Assembly: GCA_946886075.1 (NCBI GenBank)
Contig: CAMPHR010000012.1
Coordinates: forward strand, 1 to 64,000
Origin: an uncultured Novosphingobium sp.
GTDB lineage: Bacteria > Pseudomonadota > Alphaproteobacteria > Sphingomonadales > Sphingomonadaceae
Direction: 5' to 3'
DNA length: 64,000 bases
Positions 17,680-26,566 of this stretch are shown here, piece after piece (position 1 is the stretch's first letter; the number at the start of each line of letters is the position of its first letter). The notes beneath the pieces are model-generated. The model saw nothing but the letters and a program-made list of their open reading frames with translations, was not told where the DNA came from and made no database searches. The translations under genes were made by a program, and so were the position numbers.

Positions 17680-18483
17680 ATGATCGACCGCCGCGACATG
17701 CTTGCCTTGGGGACGCTTGGAGCATTGGCCCTGGGCACCGCACCGAAGGCCGATGCTGCTTCGGTCACCCCGGATCAGGCCAGCCTTTCCCTGCACGGGC
17801 GGCGGCTGAATATACTCGACCTTACGCACAAGCTCACCCGGGCCTTCGCCTTCACACCGGGTCGGCTGTCAATGGAGGCGGTGGAGGGGTCCGGCACCAA
17901 GGCGGGAATGGCGCTCAACCGCATTTCGATCGTCGAACATACCGGCACCCATCTCGACGCGCCCCGCCACTTCGCGCCTGATGGAGCATCCGTCGGCGAA
18001 CTGCCGATCAGCCAGTTGATCGTGCCGCTCGTCCTCCTCGACATCAGGGACAAGGCGAAGGCTGACCGGGACGCCAGGGTAGAGCCGCGCGACGTCACAG
18101 CTTGGGAACGCCGCCACGGTCGCATTCCGGCCGGGTCGTGCGTCGCCATGCTGTCGGGCTGGGACCCGCTGGGCGCCTTTGCAGGCTATGGCAAACTGCC
18201 CCCGGCCGAGCGACGCAAAAGCCCCGGATTTGATGCTGCAGTCATGGACATATTGATGAAGCGCGATGTGCGCGGGATCGGCGTCGACACAATGTCGATC
18301 GACGCGGGCGAAGCAATGCCCGCTTTCCCGGTGCATCAGGCCTGGCTGCGCAGCGGGCGCTGGGCGCTGGAGGGACTTGCCAATCTCGACCGCACGCCTG
18401 TTGCGGGCGGGCTGCTGTTCGCGGGCGTCGCGCCGCTGGAAAACGCCACCGGCATGCCTGCGCGCGTAATCGCGCTGTTTTGA
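17680..18483 (+). CDS. exported cyclase-family (kynurenine-formamidase-like) metal hydrolase
   Basis: About 267 aa. A twin-arginine-type leader (IDRRDMLALGTLGALALG) is followed by a cyclase/KynB fold (PF04199). The metal motif HTGTHLDAPRHF is at about residues 88-99, with GIGVDTMSID and the terminal GLLFAGVAPLENATGMPARVIALF. Family members hydrolyse N-formylkynurenine, isatin or cyclic amides, or open lactone-like rings; nothing here fixes the substrate. GGAG 9 nt before 17680 supports this start; ATGs at 17647 and 17665 would lengthen the leader. It follows the glycosidase-like gene on the same strand and converges on the SDR gene. Confidence 0.8.
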   Translation: MIDRRDMLALGTLGALALGTAPKADAASVTPDQASLSLHGRRLNILDLTHKLTRAFAFTPGRLSMEAVEGSGTKAGMALNRISIVEHTGTHLDAPRHFAPDGASVGELPISQLIVPLVLLDIRDKAKADRDARVEPRDVTAWERRHGRIPAGSCVAMLSGWDPLGAFAGYGKLPPAERRKSPGFDAAVMDILMKRDVRGIGVDTMSIDAGEAMPAFPVHQAWLRSGRWALEGLANLDRTPVAGGLLFAGVAPLENATGMPARVIALF

Positions 18484-18489
18484 AGGGGC

Positions 18490-18523
18490 TGCGGCGCCCG
18501 CCCGTGCAGGGACGAGCGCCGCA
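18490..18523. terminator. weak stem-loop between convergent genes
   Basis: TGCGGCGC at 18490-18497 pairs with GCGCCGCA at 18516-18523 in the 49-nt gap between the cyclase and SDR genes. The stem is GC-rich but no U-tract follows, so termination is plausible but not certain. Confidence 0.35.
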
Positions 18524-18532
18524 ACCAGCGCG

Positions 18533-19315
18533 TCAAGCGCGCATCAGCGAACCGCCGTTGACGTCGAAGATCGCGCCGTTGATCCAGCGGCCATCCTCCG
18601 ACAGCAGCATCGCGACGACGCCCGCATGGTCTTCGGACTCACCCAGGCGCGTATGCGGGGTGCGCGACATGAAATAGTCTGCCCAATGCTTTGCGCCGTC
18701 GGCATCGGCGTCCATCGCCTTCTTCATCTCGCCGGTTACAGTGAAACCGGGGGCGAGCACGTTGGCAGTGATGCCTTCCTTGCCCCAGCGCGCACCGACG
18801 TGGCGAGCCAGTGCGTTCACGCCCGCCTTCGCCATCGCGTAGCAGGGCCGCGTCGGCTCACCGCCATGCGCAGAACCCGAACTGGTGTAGACGATCGCGC
18901 CCTTCCCGCTTTCGACCAGATGCGGCACCACGGCGCGGGTGCACAGCAGATGGCCGCGTAGGTTGACGGCGATGGTCCGGTCAAAGGTGGACAGGTCGAT
19001 GGCAAGCGCGTCGCTGTCTTCCATGATGACGCGCAGGTCCGCCGCGTTGATGTGTGCGCCGTCCAGCCCGCCAAAGCGGCTCACGGCTTCTTCGGTCGCC
19101 TTCTGTACCGATGCCTCGTCGGCGATGTCGACATGGACGGCAAAGGTCTCGCCGCCTGCTTCCTGCGCGACCTGAGTCGCGCCTTCGATGTTGATGTCGG
19201 CAGCGCAGACGCGCGCGCCTTCCTCTGCCAAGCGCTTGACGGTGGCCGCGCCGATGCCGCTCGCACTGCCGAACACGATGATACGGCGGCCGTTAAGACG
19301 ATTGTTGCTGGTCAT
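18533..19315 (-). CDS. short-chain dehydrogenase/reductase
   Basis: 260 aa, the normal classical-SDR length. Visible are the nucleotide-binding GSASGIG, an acidic residue ending beta-2 (CAADI, favouring NAD), a NAA-like INAAD, the catalytic YTSSGSAHGG serine region and Tyr159-x-x-x-Lys163 (CYAMAKAG), and a terminal DVNGGSLMRA. The start at 19315 has GGAGG 7 nt upstream. It is the last gene of the minus-strand run TonB receptor, permease, glycerate kinase, Hyi, GarR, SDR. It probably oxidises or reduces an alcohol of the imported substrate; the substrate is unknown. Confidence 0.88.
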   Translation of the reverse strand: MTSNNRLNGRRIIVFGSASGIGAATVKRLAEEGARVCAADINIEGATQVAQEAGGETFAVHVDIADEASVQKATEEAVSRFGGLDGAHINAADLRVIMEDSDALAIDLSTFDRTIAVNLRGHLLCTRAVVPHLVESGKGAIVYTSSGSAHGGEPTRPCYAMAKAGVNALARHVGARWGKEGITANVLAPGFTVTGEMKKAMDADADGAKHWADYFMSRTPHTRLGESEDHAGVVAMLLSEDGRWINGAIFDVNGGSLMRA

Positions 19316-19340
19316 GAGCATCCTCCCGAGAAATTGGCGT

Positions 19341-20246
19341 TTAAGAAATGTCTGCGGTTGAGCAACCACTCACCAGGTGGTTAGCAGCCCGTTCGAGCGC
19401 CGTCACCATTGCGCTGTGATCCTTTTCCGCATCGCCATGCGCAACGCAGCTGCTGAACAACTGCTGCGCATTCGCGGTCGCGGGCAGCGATATGCCCAGT
19501 GAACGGGCGCCAGACAGCGCCAGATTAAGGTCCTTCTGGTGCAGCTTGATGCGAAAGCCGGGGTCAAACGTGCGGTCGATCATCCGCTGGCCATGGACTT
19601 CCAGCACGCGCGAGGCTGCAAAGCCGCCCATCAACGCTTCGCGCACCCGGGCGGGATCGGCGCCTGCCTTGGAGGCAAAGATCAGCGCTTCGGCCACCGC
19701 CTCGATATTCAGCGCGACGATGATCTGGTTGGCGACCTTTGTCACCTGTCCCGCGCCCACTTCGCCAACCAGCGTGATGTTCTTGCCCATCAGCTCGAGC
19801 AGCGGCCGGACCTTGTCGAACACATCCGCCTTGCCGCCGCACATGATGGTGAGCGCCGCGTTCTTCGCGCCGACTTCGCCACCTGACACCGGCGCATCGA
19901 CATAGTCGCAGCCTAGCGCTTCGATCCGGCCCGCAAAGTCGCGCGTGGCGATCGGGTCGATGGAGCTCATGTCGATGACGGTCGTCCCGGGCTTCAGGCC
20001 TTGCGCGACGCCGTCCGCGCCGAACAGCACGCGCTCGACATCGGGCGTGTCGGGCAGCATCAGGACCACGCACTCCACCTGCGCAGCCACTTCCGCAGGC
20101 GTCGCACACGCAACTCCGCCGCCTGCGCGCAGTTCGTCGGGCATCGGCGTGCGGTTGGCGCAGATGTAGATCGCGTGGCCCGCCGCCTGCAAATGCCCCG
20201 CCATGGGACGGCCCATGATGCCAAGGCCGATGAAACCGATCTTCAT
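19341..20246 (-). CDS. garR: 2-hydroxy-3-oxopropionate (tartronate semialdehyde) reductase
   Basis: 301 aa beta-hydroxyacid dehydrogenase. It has the Rossmann start IGFIGLGIMGRPMAGHL, the substrate-site motif DAPVSGGEVGAKNAALTIMCGG, the catalytic-lysine region GAGQVTKVANQIIVALNIEAVAEAL, and a C-terminal helical domain with HQKDLNLAL. GarR/GlxR reduce tartronate semialdehyde to D-glycerate with NAD(P)H. Its start overlaps the hyi stop by 4 nt, a common pairing in glyoxylate and hydroxypyruvate metabolism. No glyoxylate carboligase lies in the window, so the feed is probably hydroxypyruvate isomerised by Hyi. Confidence 0.88.
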   Translation of the reverse strand: MKIGFIGLGIMGRPMAGHLQAAGHAIYICANRTPMPDELRAGGGVACATPAEVAAQVECVVLMLPDTPDVERVLFGADGVAQGLKPGTTVIDMSSIDPIATRDFAGRIEALGCDYVDAPVSGGEVGAKNAALTIMCGGKADVFDKVRPLLELMGKNITLVGEVGAGQVTKVANQIIVALNIEAVAEALIFASKAGADPARVREALMGGFAASRVLEVHGQRMIDRTFDPGFRIKLHQKDLNLALSGARSLGISLPATANAQQLFSSCVAHGDAEKDHSAMVTALERAANHLVSGCSTADIS

Positions 20247-21034
20247 GCCATGCTCTCCTGAAATTTCAGATGGTCACGCGCCCAGCCAAGGCCCGCCTTC
20301 GTGTCGCCCGCAGGCCGGTATTCGCATCCGATCCAACCAGCATAGCCCAGCGCGTCGATGCGGCTGAGCAGCCAGGGATAGTTGATCTCGCCGCTGCCCG
20401 GTTCGGCGCGGCCCGGATTGTCGGCCAACTGCATATGACCGATGCGGGACAGCAGCCGCTCGATGGTACGGGCAAGGTCGCCTTCCATGATCTGCATGTG
20501 ATAAATGTCATATTGCAGGCGGACATTGGCGCGTCCCGCCTCATCGATGACCGACAGCGCCGCTGCGGAGGTGCCATAGAAATAGCCAGGAATATCGACG
20601 CGCGTGTTGATCGGCTCGATCAATATTTCGACATTATCGGCCGCCGCCAGATCTGCCGCATGGGCAATATTGGCGACGAGTGCCGCCCGGCATTCCGCAC
20701 TGGCAGGCGCTTTCCCCGCCATCAGGTGCAGGCGGGGGCAACCCAGCGCCCTGGCATAGTCCAACCCCTTGGCTACGCCTGCGCGAAACTCCTCCACGCG
20801 ATCAGGCAGCGATGCGATGCCGCGTTCGCCACCCTCCCAATCGCCAGCGGGCAGGTTGAACAGCACGACCTGCAGCCCGCATTGCTGCGCCCGCTCCGCT
20901 ATCAGCGCAGCGTCATGGTCATAGGGGAACAGGAACTCGACCCCGGAAAATCCAGCCTCTGCCGCCGCGTTGAAGCGGTCGAGAAACGGCAGGTCCTGGA
21001 ACATCATCGACAGATTGGCAGCCAGCTTCACCAT
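20243..21034 (-). CDS. hyi: hydroxypyruvate isomerase
   Basis: 263 aa TIM-barrel isomerase. Typical Hyi residues are seen: KLAANLSMMFQDLPFLDRF at the start, FNLPAGDWEGGERGIA, EPINTRVDIPGYF, LQYDIYHMQIMEGDLA, HMQLADNPGRAEPGSGEINY and GCEYRPAGDTKAGLGWA. The enzyme interconverts hydroxypyruvate and tartronate semialdehyde, feeding GarR. AGGAAG stands upstream of the ATG at 21034. It overlaps garR by 4 nt and follows glycerate kinase by about 30 nt, forming the pathway hydroxypyruvate to tartronate semialdehyde to D-glycerate to phosphoglycerate. Confidence 0.9.
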   Translation of the reverse strand: MVKLAANLSMMFQDLPFLDRFNAAAEAGFSGVEFLFPYDHDAALIAERAQQCGLQVVLFNLPAGDWEGGERGIASLPDRVEEFRAGVAKGLDYARALGCPRLHLMAGKAPASAECRAALVANIAHAADLAAADNVEILIEPINTRVDIPGYFYGTSAAALSVIDEAGRANVRLQYDIYHMQIMEGDLARTIERLLSRIGHMQLADNPGRAEPGSGEINYPWLLSRIDALGYAGWIGCEYRPAGDTKAGLGWARDHLKFQESMA

Positions 21035-21065
21035 GTCTCTTCCTCTTGTTTCCTTTCGCACCGGT

Positions 21066-22385
21066 TCAGAAGGCGATGCCCAGCACCAGGTCCATGACGT
21101 TGGTGCCCGTCGGCCCAGTGCGGAACACGTCACCCGTGGCATCGAATAGCCGGTAGCTATCGTTGCGCGCCAGCATCTCTGCAGGATCAAGCCCCGCCGC
21201 CCGCGCCCGGTCGCAGAGCGCGCCGTCGGCAAAAGCGCCCGCCGCATCGGTCGGCCCGTCGGTGCCATCGGTGCCAGCGGAAAGCAGCGCGGCCCTTTCC
21301 TCCCCAGCCAGCGCCATGGCGGCGACCAGGGCATATTCCTGATTACGGCCGCCGAGGCCATCGCCCTTCACCTCCAGCGTGGTCTCCCCCGCCGAAACCA
21401 GCAGCACCGGCCGCTCCTGCCGTGGCGCTGCACGGAGCGCCGCAACCATGGCGTGCGCCGCATCATGCGTGTTGCCCGCCATGGCGGTATCGACATTCCG
21501 GACCGCCAGCCCTTCGCGCGCGGCGATGCCGTGCACGGCTTCCACCAGCGTGCCGCTGTCCGCCAGCAGCAACGCCTCACGCCGCCCCGTCACCTCGGGC
21601 GCGCGGTGGACATCCTGTGCAAGTGCATGCCGGATCGAGGCTGATACGCGCTGTTCCAGCCCGTATCGCGCCAGGATGGCCATCGGGTCTGCGTCCCCCT
21701 CCCCACCTGCAAAGGTCGGTCCGGACCCGATCATGCACAGCTCGCCGCTCGGAACGTCGGACATCAGCAGCGTCAGTACCGATGCGGGGCCGACATGGTC
21801 CAGCAGCCTGCCGCCCTTCACCCGCGACAGCCGCTTGCGCACGGCGTTGATCTCCTCGATCGACGCGCCGGATCGCAGCAGCATGTCCGTCACCGCCGCC
21901 TTTTCCTCCAGCGTCACGCCATCGACAGGCGCGACCATCAGCGCCGACGCGCCACCGGTCAGCAGCACGATCACGCTGTCGCGCTCCGTCAGTCCTTCTA
22001 CGGTGCGCAGCATCTCGGCGGTGGCCCCGACACCCTGCGCATCGGGGAGGGGATGGCCGGCGTGAAGCTGCCGGATGCGGTCCAGAGGCTCGTCATGGCC
22101 ATGCTTGACGATGATGCAGCCGTCGGAAATCCGGTCTCCCAGGAGAGCTTCCAGCCCCTTCGCCAGCGAGGACGCCGCCTTCCCCGCGCCGATTACGACG
22201 ATGCGGCCTCCCGGCGCGAAGGACCAGTCGATGGTTTCCCCGAAGTGGCGGATGTGCCAGCGGTCGCCATGCGGCGCCCCGAGTGTTTTGACCAGCCCTT
22301 CTCCGCGCACGGCCTCCAGCGCCTCAAGATATATGCGCTTCAGAACGCTGCGCGCCGTAGCTGTCGTCTCGATGGCGGAGCTCAC
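21066..22385 (-). CDS. glycerate 2-kinase, type II (DUF4147/MOFRL), copy 1
   Basis: About 439 aa. The DUF4147 N-terminal domain (VVIGAGKAASSLAKGLEALL, HAGHPLPDAQGVGATAEML, VLLTGGASALMVAPVDGVTLEEK, RLSRVKGGRLLDHVGPASVLTLLMSDVPSGELCMIGSGPT) is followed by the MOFRL domain (LVSAGETTLEVKGDGLGGRNQEYALVAA, LSAGTDGTDGPTDAAGA). It phosphorylates D-glycerate, usually at C2. GTG 22385 starts just after the permease stop; an in-frame ATG at 22418 would overlap the permease, and neither has a strong ribosome site. A second kinase of the same family is at 30693, so the locus carries two glycerate kinases. Confidence 0.88.
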   Translation of the reverse strand: MSSAIETTATARSVLKRIYLEALEAVRGEGLVKTLGAPHGDRWHIRHFGETIDWSFAPGGRIVVIGAGKAASSLAKGLEALLGDRISDGCIIVKHGHDEPLDRIRQLHAGHPLPDAQGVGATAEMLRTVEGLTERDSVIVLLTGGASALMVAPVDGVTLEEKAAVTDMLLRSGASIEEINAVRKRLSRVKGGRLLDHVGPASVLTLLMSDVPSGELCMIGSGPTFAGGEGDADPMAILARYGLEQRVSASIRHALAQDVHRAPEVTGRREALLLADSGTLVEAVHGIAAREGLAVRNVDTAMAGNTHDAAHAMVAALRAAPRQERPVLLVSAGETTLEVKGDGLGGRNQEYALVAAMALAGEERAALLSAGTDGTDGPTDAAGAFADGALCDRARAAGLDPAEMLARNDSYRLFDATGDVFRTGPTGTNVMDLVLGIAF

Positions 22386-22386
22386 C

Positions 22387-24057
22387 TCAGGGAACCAGCA
22401 GAGTGAAGGGATAGACATAGGCTTGCAGCATCACGAACAGGCCGATCAGCGAACCCAGGACCAGGCTGTGGACGAAGACATGGCGCAGGATGCGGCCTTC
22501 CTGGCCGAACCATTGGGTCGCGGTGGACGCCACGACGATGCTTTGCGCGTCGATCATCTTGCCCATCACGCCGCCCGCGCTGTTTGCGCCCGCCATCAGT
22601 ACTGGCGGCAGGTTCAGCTGTTCGGCGGTGATCTTTTGCAAGCCGCCGAACAGTACGTTGGACGCCGTGTCCGATCCAGTGACTGCCACGCCCAGCCACC
22701 CCAACATGGTACCAAAGAAGGGATAGAGCACACCCGTCGCCGCGAATGCCAGACCCATGGACGCATCGATGCCGCCAAAGCGCGTGAGGTAACCCAGCGC
22801 CAGCATCGCCGCGATCGTGAGCAGGGATGGAAAAACCAGCTTCCAGGTCCGCAGGTAGACCAGGCCCACGGTGCGTGCAGGCACGCGCAGCAGCAGTGCG
22901 GAGGCAAGAGCGGCCACCAATATCGCCGTGCCAGTGGCGGACAGCAGGTTGAGATTGTAGACCGCCTTTTCGAATTCTGGCGCGGCGACCACCGGGGGCA
23001 GTCGCTGGATCACCCCATCCAGTCCGGCGAACGGGAGGCGCAGCGCGAAGATCGCGTCCAGACCCTGCTTCATGAAGGGCAGGCCCCAAAGGAAGACGCA
23101 CGCCGTGAGGATGATCCACGGCATCCAGGCGCGCCGGACGGCGGCGGGGTCATGCAGCGGCTGCGCATGGGCGGCGTCGGCGGTTGCCGCCACGTCGCGC
23201 TCGTCGCCAGCGGCAAGCTTCGCTTCGTTGACATGCATGATGGTGGCGGGCTGCCAGACCCTTAAGAAAACGATCAGCGCCGCGATCGACGCGAGCGCCG
23301 CGCCGATCGAAGTCAGCCATGGGCCGTGAAGATTGGAGATGAGCAGCTGCACCACCGCGAAGCTGACACCCGCGACCAGCACGGCGGGCAGCACCTCCAT
23401 GGTCCGCCGCCAACCGCAATAGGCGATGAGCAGCCAGAAGGGGACGATGATGGCGAAGGGCGTCATCTGCCGCCCAACCATCGCCGACAGTTCCAGCAGT
23501 GGGAGGCCGGTGACGCCCGACAGCGTGACCAACGGTGTGCCGAGCGCGCCAAAGGCGACCGGCGCAGTGTTGGCGATCAACGACAGGCCCGACGCCTGCA
23601 ACCGGGTGAAGCCGAGGCCGATCAGCATCGCCCCCGTCACCGCGACCGGCGTACCGAACCCCGCCGCCCCTTCGAAAAAGGCGCCGAAGCAGAAGGCGAT
23701 GAGCAGCAGCTGCAAGCGGCTGTCAGCGGTGATCGACGTGATCGCCCCGCGCAGCACGTGGAATTGTCCGGTCGTTTCGGTCAGCTGGTAGAGGAAGATG
23801 ATATTCAGCACGATCCAGCCGATGGGCAACAACCCATAGGCCGCGCCGAAACCGGCGGCGCGAACGGCAAGGCCGGGAGGCATGCCGAACGCCAATATGG
23901 CGACGGCCAGCCCCGCGCCCAGCCCCATGAGCGCGGCGATATGCGCGCGCACATGGAACAGCCCGATTGCGCCAAGAAGCACGACGAGGGGGGTGGCCGC
24001 GACCAGGGCGGACAGCAGGCCGCTGCCGAACGGATCGTAATTTTGCGCCCAGATCAT
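22387..24057 (-). CDS. lldP: L-lactate permease-family transporter
   Basis: 556 aa with about 12-14 membrane helices. Family segments are clear: FGAFFEGAAGFGTPVAVTGAMLIGLGF, NTAPVAFGALGTPL, TRFGGIDASMGLAFAATGVLYPFFGTMLGWLGVAVTGSDTASNVLFGGLQ and GANSAGGVMGKMIDAQSIVVA. LctP/LldP proteins bring in lactate or glycolate with protons. In this operon the likely cargo is a related hydroxy acid such as glycerate or glycolate, which is inference. It begins 22 nt after the TonB receptor and is followed at once by glycerate kinase. Confidence 0.9.
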   Translation of the reverse strand: MIWAQNYDPFGSGLLSALVAATPLVVLLGAIGLFHVRAHIAALMGLGAGLAVAILAFGMPPGLAVRAAGFGAAYGLLPIGWIVLNIIFLYQLTETTGQFHVLRGAITSITADSRLQLLLIAFCFGAFFEGAAGFGTPVAVTGAMLIGLGFTRLQASGLSLIANTAPVAFGALGTPLVTLSGVTGLPLLELSAMVGRQMTPFAIIVPFWLLIAYCGWRRTMEVLPAVLVAGVSFAVVQLLISNLHGPWLTSIGAALASIAALIVFLRVWQPATIMHVNEAKLAAGDERDVAATADAAHAQPLHDPAAVRRAWMPWIILTACVFLWGLPFMKQGLDAIFALRLPFAGLDGVIQRLPPVVAAPEFEKAVYNLNLLSATGTAILVAALASALLLRVPARTVGLVYLRTWKLVFPSLLTIAAMLALGYLTRFGGIDASMGLAFAATGVLYPFFGTMLGWLGVAVTGSDTASNVLFGGLQKITAEQLNLPPVLMAGANSAGGVMGKMIDAQSIVVASTATQWFGQEGRILRHVFVHSLVLGSLIGLFVMLQAYVYPFTLLVP

Positions 24058-24079
24058 GCGGCCAGCCTCCCGATTTAGG

Positions 24080-26371
24080 TCAGAAGTCGAGCTTCGCGGT
24101 CACGCCGAACTCGCGCGGCGCGGTCACCGCCGAGATACGATAACCGGAATTGAACGGTCCTTGCAGCGCGTTGGAATCGCTGAAGCTGGTGATGCGCGTC
24201 AGGTTGAAGACATTCTTCGCCCACAGCGTCAGCTCCCAACCCGTGCGCGGATCGCGCAATCCAGCGAACAGGTTCAGCATTTCCTGCGAGGGATAACGAT
24301 ACCCCGCAACCGTCTGCGACGTGAAGGCGGGACGGAAGTTGAAGCTGCCGTTGATGAAGCCTTCCAGCGAACCGATCGGATGGCGGAAGCTGGGCAGCAG
24401 CGTCAGCGAGAAATCGGGGTCCTCGCCGATCCGGCCATTGATGACGCAGCGGCTGACATCCTGGCCCGGCGTCACGACCGGCGTGCCCACGGCGTCGGGC
24501 TGTCCGTCCTGGTTGAAGTCATTGCAGGGCGCCAATGCATTGTCATAGCGGCCGCGCGCATAGGCTGCGTTGATGGACAGCGTGAAGTTGCGCGACGGGC
24601 GCAGGTCCGCCTGCACTTCGATGCCCTTGACCTTCGCGTCGCCGTTGAAGTTGAAGCCGAAGTTGTCCTCCACCAGCCCGGTGATGGGATCGCGATAGTA
24701 GACGCCCGCCGTGTTGCTGAGGAAGCCCTTGAACTTCTGGTAGAAGGCGGCGACCGTCAGGCGCAGCGTGTCGTCGGCGGTGCGGCCCTTGAACCCGATT
24801 TCCACCTGGTCCGACGTTTCCGAATTTGAAACGAGCAGGTCCTGGCCGAGCGCGGCGGTCAGGCCGACGGCGGGATTGCCGGGGCGGAACGACCGGCCGT
24901 AGGAGGCATAGACCGTCGCCTGCGGGCTGATTTCATAGGTCAGGCTGGCGTTGCCGGTGAAGGGGTTCTCCTTCACAACCTCATTGTCCGGCGCGATCGT
25001 GTCGATCGGCGGCAATGGGAGGCCGGGTATGTCGAGGTTCAGCGTGCTCTGGCGGCGCGACTTCAAACGATTATAGCGCAGCCCGCCCTCCAGCGTCAGC
25101 TTGTCGGTCAGATTGAAGCGATGCAGCATGAAGAAGGCGATCTTGTTCGCGCTGGCGGGCACGTCGATGCCGACGCCGATGCTGAACACAGGCGTCGTCA
25201 GCCCCGGCGCGAAGCTGTCATTGGTCTGCGTCACGAACGTCTTGGTGCGCACGCGCTCATAATAAGCGCCAATCATCCAGTTCCAGAAATTCTCGCCCAC
25301 CGATTGCAGGCGAAGTTCCTGGGTCATCAGCTTCTGGCTGCTGTTGACGATCTGCGCTGCACTATATCCCGGAACGGCGTCCGCAGGGTCCTGATCGACG
25401 ACATTATAAGCCGGGTTGGACTGGATGCTGCCGATATAGTGGAGCGCGACGCTGTCGAGGTCGAGGTCGGCGGTCAGGATGCCAACATGCGATTTCTTGC
25501 GGTAGATGGGCGCGACTTCGACGACGGCGGCACGGTCGTCCGCGCCAAGCGGGCCGTGGCCGGAAACCGCCGAACCTTCCCCGATCACCTGGCGGCTGAC
25601 GCGGTTTTTCGCGTCGATATATTGATACATGGCGGTGACGGTCAGCGTTTCGGTCGGCTTCACCGCCACAGTACCGCGAATGCTGTCGACCCAGCGGCGA
25701 TTGCGTTCGCCGGTCGTGATGTTGCGCACCTGATCCAGCCGGTTACGGTCGAGCAGCCCTGCGATCCGCACGGCAACCTTGTCCTGCACGATCGGCCCGC
25801 CGACGCCGCCCTGCAGATTGTAGAGGCCGTCGTCCGACAGCGAACCCTGTACATAGCCTTCGATCTTTTCGAAGTTCGGCTGGCGGGTGGTGATGGTGAT
25901 CGCGCCCGCAGGGGAAGTGCGTCCACGCAGCGATCCCTGGGGACCGCGCAGCACTTCGATCTGGCCGACATCATACAGCGCCTGGAAAGCGGAGTCCGAC
26001 TGGAACGACGCTTCGTTCAGGTAGATGTCTACGGCGTCGGGCGCGCCGGTGTTCGGGTTGTAGGGCACGCCACGCAGCGAGATCGTCGCCTCGCTGCCGT
26101 TCGTATTCTGAAGCGACAGGCCGGGCGCCAGCGTGTTGATTTCGCGGATGTCGAAGATCTTGAGGTCCTCGATCGCCTTGCCGGTGACGACGTTGACCGT
26201 CATCGGCACGTCCTGAAGGTTCTGCTCGCGCTTCTGTGCGGTAACGATAATCTCGTCCGCCATGCCGCTGTCCGATGGTTCTGCCTGTTGCGCATAGGCA
26301 GCGCTGGCGGTCAGCCCCAGTGACAAGGCCGTGCTGGCAAGGAAAAGTCGCGCCGAAATCTTCATGTCCAT
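24080..26371 (-). CDS. TonB-dependent outer-membrane receptor, copy 1
   Basis: 763 aa. The signal peptide (ISARLFLASTALSLGLTASAAYAQ) is followed by the TonB-box region DEIIVTAQKREQ, a plug domain (VPMTVNVVTGKAIEDLKIFDIREINTLAPGLSLQNTNGSEATISLRG, IEVLRGPQGSLRGRTSPAGAI) and a beta-barrel ending in FGVTAKLDF, with the C-terminal Phe typical of barrel proteins. It leads a minus-strand operon with a permease and glycerate-pathway enzymes, so it probably imports the oligomer or glycoside that feeds it. Its promoter region carries a perfect 17-bp inverted repeat. Starts at 26371 and 26365 are both possible. Confidence 0.92.
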   Translation of the reverse strand: MDMKISARLFLASTALSLGLTASAAYAQQAEPSDSGMADEIIVTAQKREQNLQDVPMTVNVVTGKAIEDLKIFDIREINTLAPGLSLQNTNGSEATISLRGVPYNPNTGAPDAVDIYLNEASFQSDSAFQALYDVGQIEVLRGPQGSLRGRTSPAGAITITTRQPNFEKIEGYVQGSLSDDGLYNLQGGVGGPIVQDKVAVRIAGLLDRNRLDQVRNITTGERNRRWVDSIRGTVAVKPTETLTVTAMYQYIDAKNRVSRQVIGEGSAVSGHGPLGADDRAAVVEVAPIYRKKSHVGILTADLDLDSVALHYIGSIQSNPAYNVVDQDPADAVPGYSAAQIVNSSQKLMTQELRLQSVGENFWNWMIGAYYERVRTKTFVTQTNDSFAPGLTTPVFSIGVGIDVPASANKIAFFMLHRFNLTDKLTLEGGLRYNRLKSRRQSTLNLDIPGLPLPPIDTIAPDNEVVKENPFTGNASLTYEISPQATVYASYGRSFRPGNPAVGLTAALGQDLLVSNSETSDQVEIGFKGRTADDTLRLTVAAFYQKFKGFLSNTAGVYYRDPITGLVEDNFGFNFNGDAKVKGIEVQADLRPSRNFTLSINAAYARGRYDNALAPCNDFNQDGQPDAVGTPVVTPGQDVSRCVINGRIGEDPDFSLTLLPSFRHPIGSLEGFINGSFNFRPAFTSQTVAGYRYPSQEMLNLFAGLRDPRTGWELTLWAKNVFNLTRITSFSDSNALQGPFNSGYRISAVTAPREFGVTAKLDF

Positions 26372-26440
26372 CCCCTAATCGAAAACTGCCGATAGTTGGC
26401 GGGCCGCTTAGGGAGAGGGTCGGACAAGCGAAACCCGCCT

Positions 26441-26455
26441 TTCCGCGATGCGGAA
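26441..26455. promoter_or_regulatory. candidate IclR-type operator
   Basis: TTCCGCGATGCGGAA is a perfect palindrome with a 3-nt centre, in the divergent promoter region of the TonB receptor and second glycosidase-like gene. TTCCGC/GCGGAA arms are plausible for IclR-family repressors, one of which is encoded at 14345. Pattern-based only. Confidence 0.4.
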
Positions 26456-26458
26456 CAG

Positions 26459-26499
26459 TTGCGTCCTGCCGTTCCACCTGGCGGAACGGCAGGACGCAA
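26459..26499. promoter_or_regulatory. perfect 17-bp inverted repeat in a divergent promoter
   Basis: The arm TTGCGTCCTGCCGTTCC (26459-26475) is repeated inverted without mismatch at 26483-26499, separated by 7 nt. The inner ends form GTTCC...GGAAC, like the operator at 26441. Lying 68-108 nt before the GTG at 26567 and about 90-130 nt before the receptor start, it could be a double operator or an RNA hairpin in a leader. No U-tract follows. Confidence 0.55.
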
Positions 26500-26566
26500 A
26501 TCATTGTCCCAGGCGGCACGGCGGTGCAGACTGACAACCCCGATCTACGAAAATCCAGGAGCAAGA

